Source: Hoeflea phototrophica DFL-43 (GTDB lineage Bacteria; Pseudomonadota; Alphaproteobacteria; Rhizobiales; Rhizobiaceae). Taken from it: a stretch of 64,000 bases of DNA. Each line of letters opens with the position of its first letter. Within the stretch, counting starts at the first letter, position 1. The notes under the pieces were generated by a model. It had not been told where the DNA came from, searched no databases, and was given only the letters and a program-made list of their open reading frames with translations. The position numbers were made by a program, and so were the translations under genes. Location: contig NZ_CM002917.1 in assembly GCF_000154705.2 (NCBI RefSeq), forward strand, positions 4,125,353 through 4,189,352, given 5' to 3'. This document shows, one piece after another, positions 62,126 through 64,000 of this stretch.

Positions 62126-64000
62126 CTATTTTTTAAGTTGGTCGCGCAAAGCCGCGAGCGCCGCGAAGGGTGAATCCGGATCGATCGGCTTTTCCTTGCG
62201 CGTCGGACGTTCGTTGTTTCGTGGACCGCGATTGCCGTCGCCGCCCTTTCCGAAACCACCCTTGCCACCACCAGGTTTCCCGCCCCCTGGCTTGCCACCA
62301 TGCCGGGCCGGCTTGCCCCGGTTGCCTTTGGGCCGGCCCTCACCATCACCTTCGCCACCATGGCGTCGGCCGCCATCACGGCGTCCAGCTCCATCGCCCG
62401 CGCCGCGCTGGCCATCAGAGCGCCCACCGGGCCGCCACAGCAACACCGGTCGGGGCGCTTCCGCCTCTTCGCCAGCCACTTCACCGGACGCATCGGCGAC
62501 AGAAGCCGGTGCAGGTTCTTGCGCAGCCGGGATTTCCCCGCCGGCAGCGCCCGCACCAGCATCGGCAGCCGCATCCGGTTGGGTTTCCGCCTGCCTATCA
62601 GGATTGACCTCCGCAGCCACAGCTTCGGCTTCAGCAGCTTCGCCCTCAGCCGGTGCAGATGTGGCACCCTCAGCGGCAGCGACCTCTGTCCCTGCCCCGT
62701 CGCTGCCATTCTCGGCAGGCTCAGGTTTCTTCAGTGGCCGGTCGGCCGCAGTGCGAGAGGCCACAACCTCGACCACGGGCCCGGCTTCTTTTTCATCCGT
62801 GGAGCCCGCTTGCGCAGCTTCCAGCGCGGCAAGATGAGCCTGCGCGTCTTCCGCCGGCACCGGGTCGGCGCGGTAACCCAGACCCTTGAGGATTTCTTCG
62901 ATATCGTCCTGAGTCGCGCCGAGGATCGACAGCATTCCGGTGGTGGTGATGAAACGGCGGCCGTCATAGGCGGCTTCCGGACGCGCGCCCTGCGTGCCTG
63001 GTTTCCATTGCAGCGCTGGCCGGATCAGGTCTGCCAGCCGTTCGAGAATGTCAATACGGACTGCGCGTTTGCCCAGAAAGCGGAAACCGGCAAGCCGGTA
63101 GAACTCACGATCAATCGCCGTGTCGGTTGCCACCGAGGTGCGCCCAGCTGCCAGAAGCGGCGTCACATCACCGTATCCCGGCCTGGTGAACCCGTCATTG
63201 GCGAGCGCCCACAGCAGTGTCACAAGCTCCGCAGGCGCAGGCTTGAGCAGCGCCGGCATAAAGATGTGATAGGCGCCGAAGCGAATGCCGTATTTGCGCA
63301 GGCTGGCCCGTGCCGTCTGGTCGAGCTCCTTGATCATGTCAGCGACGTCGCGCCGGAACAGAACACCGAGGCTTTCTGCCAGCCGGAACGCAAGACCGCG
63401 CGCCAGGCCGTCGAGATCCTCGGCCCGCGCAAGATCGTCGAGCGGCTTGAGCACCATGGCAATGTGGTGATTGACGAAGCGGTCGATGCGGGCTGCGACG
63501 AGATCGCGCGCGCTGCCTGTCAATTGCTCGTCGGCAAGAAGGATCGAGCGCGGCTTGAGAATATGATCCCCGGCCACAAGCTTGGCTACCGGATCGCCGA
63601 GCCAACGCACGGTGCCATCCGCACCGATGGCAAAATCGGAATTGCCCGAAGCATGCAGCCGTGCGGCCCTTGCCTCGAATTCCAGCGCCAGCGCCTTCAA
63701 AGCGGCGGCGGTGATCGCCTTCGCATCAGGCCCTTCGGCAGAGCTATCGGCCATGAACCGGAAACCCGCCAATTGTCCGACATGGTGACCTTCAACAAAG
63801 ACATCACCGTTTACACTAATTTCAGCTTCGAGCATCGCGTTCTCTCTCAGGCGCCTCATGAGCACAGATGTCCTGCGGTCAACGAAGCGTTTCGTCAACC
63901 TTTCATGCAGCGCATCTGACAATCGATCTTCGATTTCGCGCGTCTTTTCCTGCCAGTGTGTCGGATCGGCAAGCCATTGCGGCCTGTTCGAGACATATGT
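62126..64000 (-). CDS. Helicase-related protein, C-terminal part (runs off right edge)
   Basis: 624 residues are visible; the frame is open to the window edge (codons up to 64000 read TYVSNRPQWLADPTHWQEKTREIEDRL), so the N-terminal helicase core lies outside. The visible part has the conserved C-terminal block of rhizobial DEAD/DEAH-type helicases with a Suv3-like layout (LTKRFVDRRTSVLMRRLREN, then SLGVLFRRDVADMIKELDQTARASLRKYGIRFGAYHIFMPALLKP). It ends in an Ala/Glu-rich stretch and a Gly/Arg/Lys-rich tail (GGKPGGGKPGGGKGGFGKGG), likely disordered and RNA-binding. The internal TTG at 63922 is not the true start. Confidence 0.88.
   Translation of the reverse strand, partial: TYVSNRPQWLADPTHWQEKTREIEDRLSDALHERLTKRFVDRRTSVLMRRLRENAMLEAEISVNGDVFVEGHHVGQLAGFRFMADSSAEGPDAKAITAAALKALALEFEARAARLHASGNSDFAIGADGTVRWLGDPVAKLVAGDHILKPRSILLADEQLTGSARDLVAARIDRFVNHHIAMVLKPLDDLARAEDLDGLARGLAFRLAESLGVLFRRDVADMIKELDQTARASLRKYGIRFGAYHIFMPALLKPAPAELVTLLWALANDGFTRPGYGDVTPLLAAGRTSVATDTAIDREFYRLAGFRFLGKRAVRIDILERLADLIRPALQWKPGTQGARPEAAYDGRRFITTTGMLSILGATQDDIEEILKGLGYRADPVPAEDAQAHLAALEAAQAGSTDEKEAGPVVEVVASRTAADRPLKKPEPAENGSDGAGTEVAAAEGATSAPAEGEAAEAEAVAAEVNPDRQAETQPDAAADAGAGAAGGEIPAAQEPAPASVADASGEVAGEEAEAPRPVLLWRPGGRSDGQRGAGDGAGRRDGGRRHGGEGDGEGRPKGNRGKPARHGGKPGGGKPGGGKGGFGKGGDGNRGPRNNERPTRKEKPIDPDSPFAALAALRDQLKK

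Noticed and set aside
62300..63919. 539-codon plus-strand open frame opposite the helicase
   Set aside because: Low-complexity Arg/His-rich translation that mirrors the real minus-strand gene; no ribosome binding site and no domain.
1..64000. CRISPR array, insertion sequence or prophage
   Set aside because: No regularly spaced repeats, transposase or phage structural genes were found on either strand.

Overview
The window is chromosomal DNA of an alphaproteobacterium of the Rhizobiales (Rhizobiaceae/Phyllobacteriaceae side). Supporting this are the cobT/cobS cobaltochelatase genes, the bolA, aroB-aroK, xerD and accA neighbourhood, the small ferredoxin fdxA next to carD and an RpoH-type sigma factor, a SAM-II riboswitch before metA, and a rhizobial-type intergenic palindrome. 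The secreted avidin at 45639-46133 agrees, from memory, with hoefavidin of Hoeflea phototrophica, so that species or a close relative is the most likely source. There is no IS element, prophage or CRISPR array. Genes are densely packed on both strands, often with 4-bp ATGA/TTGA/GTGA overlaps.

Layout. 0-13.7 kb is core: DMT exporter, DUF3108 protein, rpmB, queuosine-precursor transporter, phytase-like esterase with cobT and cobS, J-domain protein, bolA, CNNM/CorC protein, aroB, aroK, a 47-aa membrane protein, xerD, accA. 13.8-22 kb holds cell-wall and housekeeping genes: L,D-transpeptidase lipoprotein, TusA-like protein, CobW GTPase, D-Ala-D-Ala carboxypeptidase, M20 hydrolase, tRNA-Arg(CCT), MFS transporter, dxr. 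22-29.5 kb is accessory: a form-II coxSLM-like molybdenum hydroxylase and a TRAP transporter.

29.5-45.4 kb is the most interesting part, a sulfonate-catabolism island. A suyAB-slcC-comC operon (sulfolactate desulfonation and inversion) is divergent from a GntR/UTRA regulator. Next come a Gfo/Idh/MocA protein and a fucose/arabinose-isomerase-fold protein, then a PfkB kinase with a LacD/YihT-type class I aldolase, a second TRAP transporter and an aldose epimerase. Together these fit a sulfoquinovose pathway of sulfo-EMP type (isomerase, kinase, aldolase) feeding intracellular desulfonation to pyruvate plus sulfite. A 14-bp perfect palindrome, GTCTTATATAAGAC (13/14 at the first site), occurs before suyA/gntR, before the kinase-aldolase operon, before the second TRAP binding protein and before its membrane subunits, which ties the parts into one probable regulon. 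No sulfolactaldehyde dehydrogenase is visible here.

45.6-64 kb: avidin; VWA and MoxR proteins flanking GNAT, metA (SAM-II riboswitch plus terminator) and a ParB-like protein; an ABC-F ATPase; thiN divergent from a TPP-riboswitch-controlled thiBPQ; an M48 lipoprotein protease; rpoH2; carD; fdxA; an S4-domain protein; and the C-terminal part of a helicase running off the right edge.
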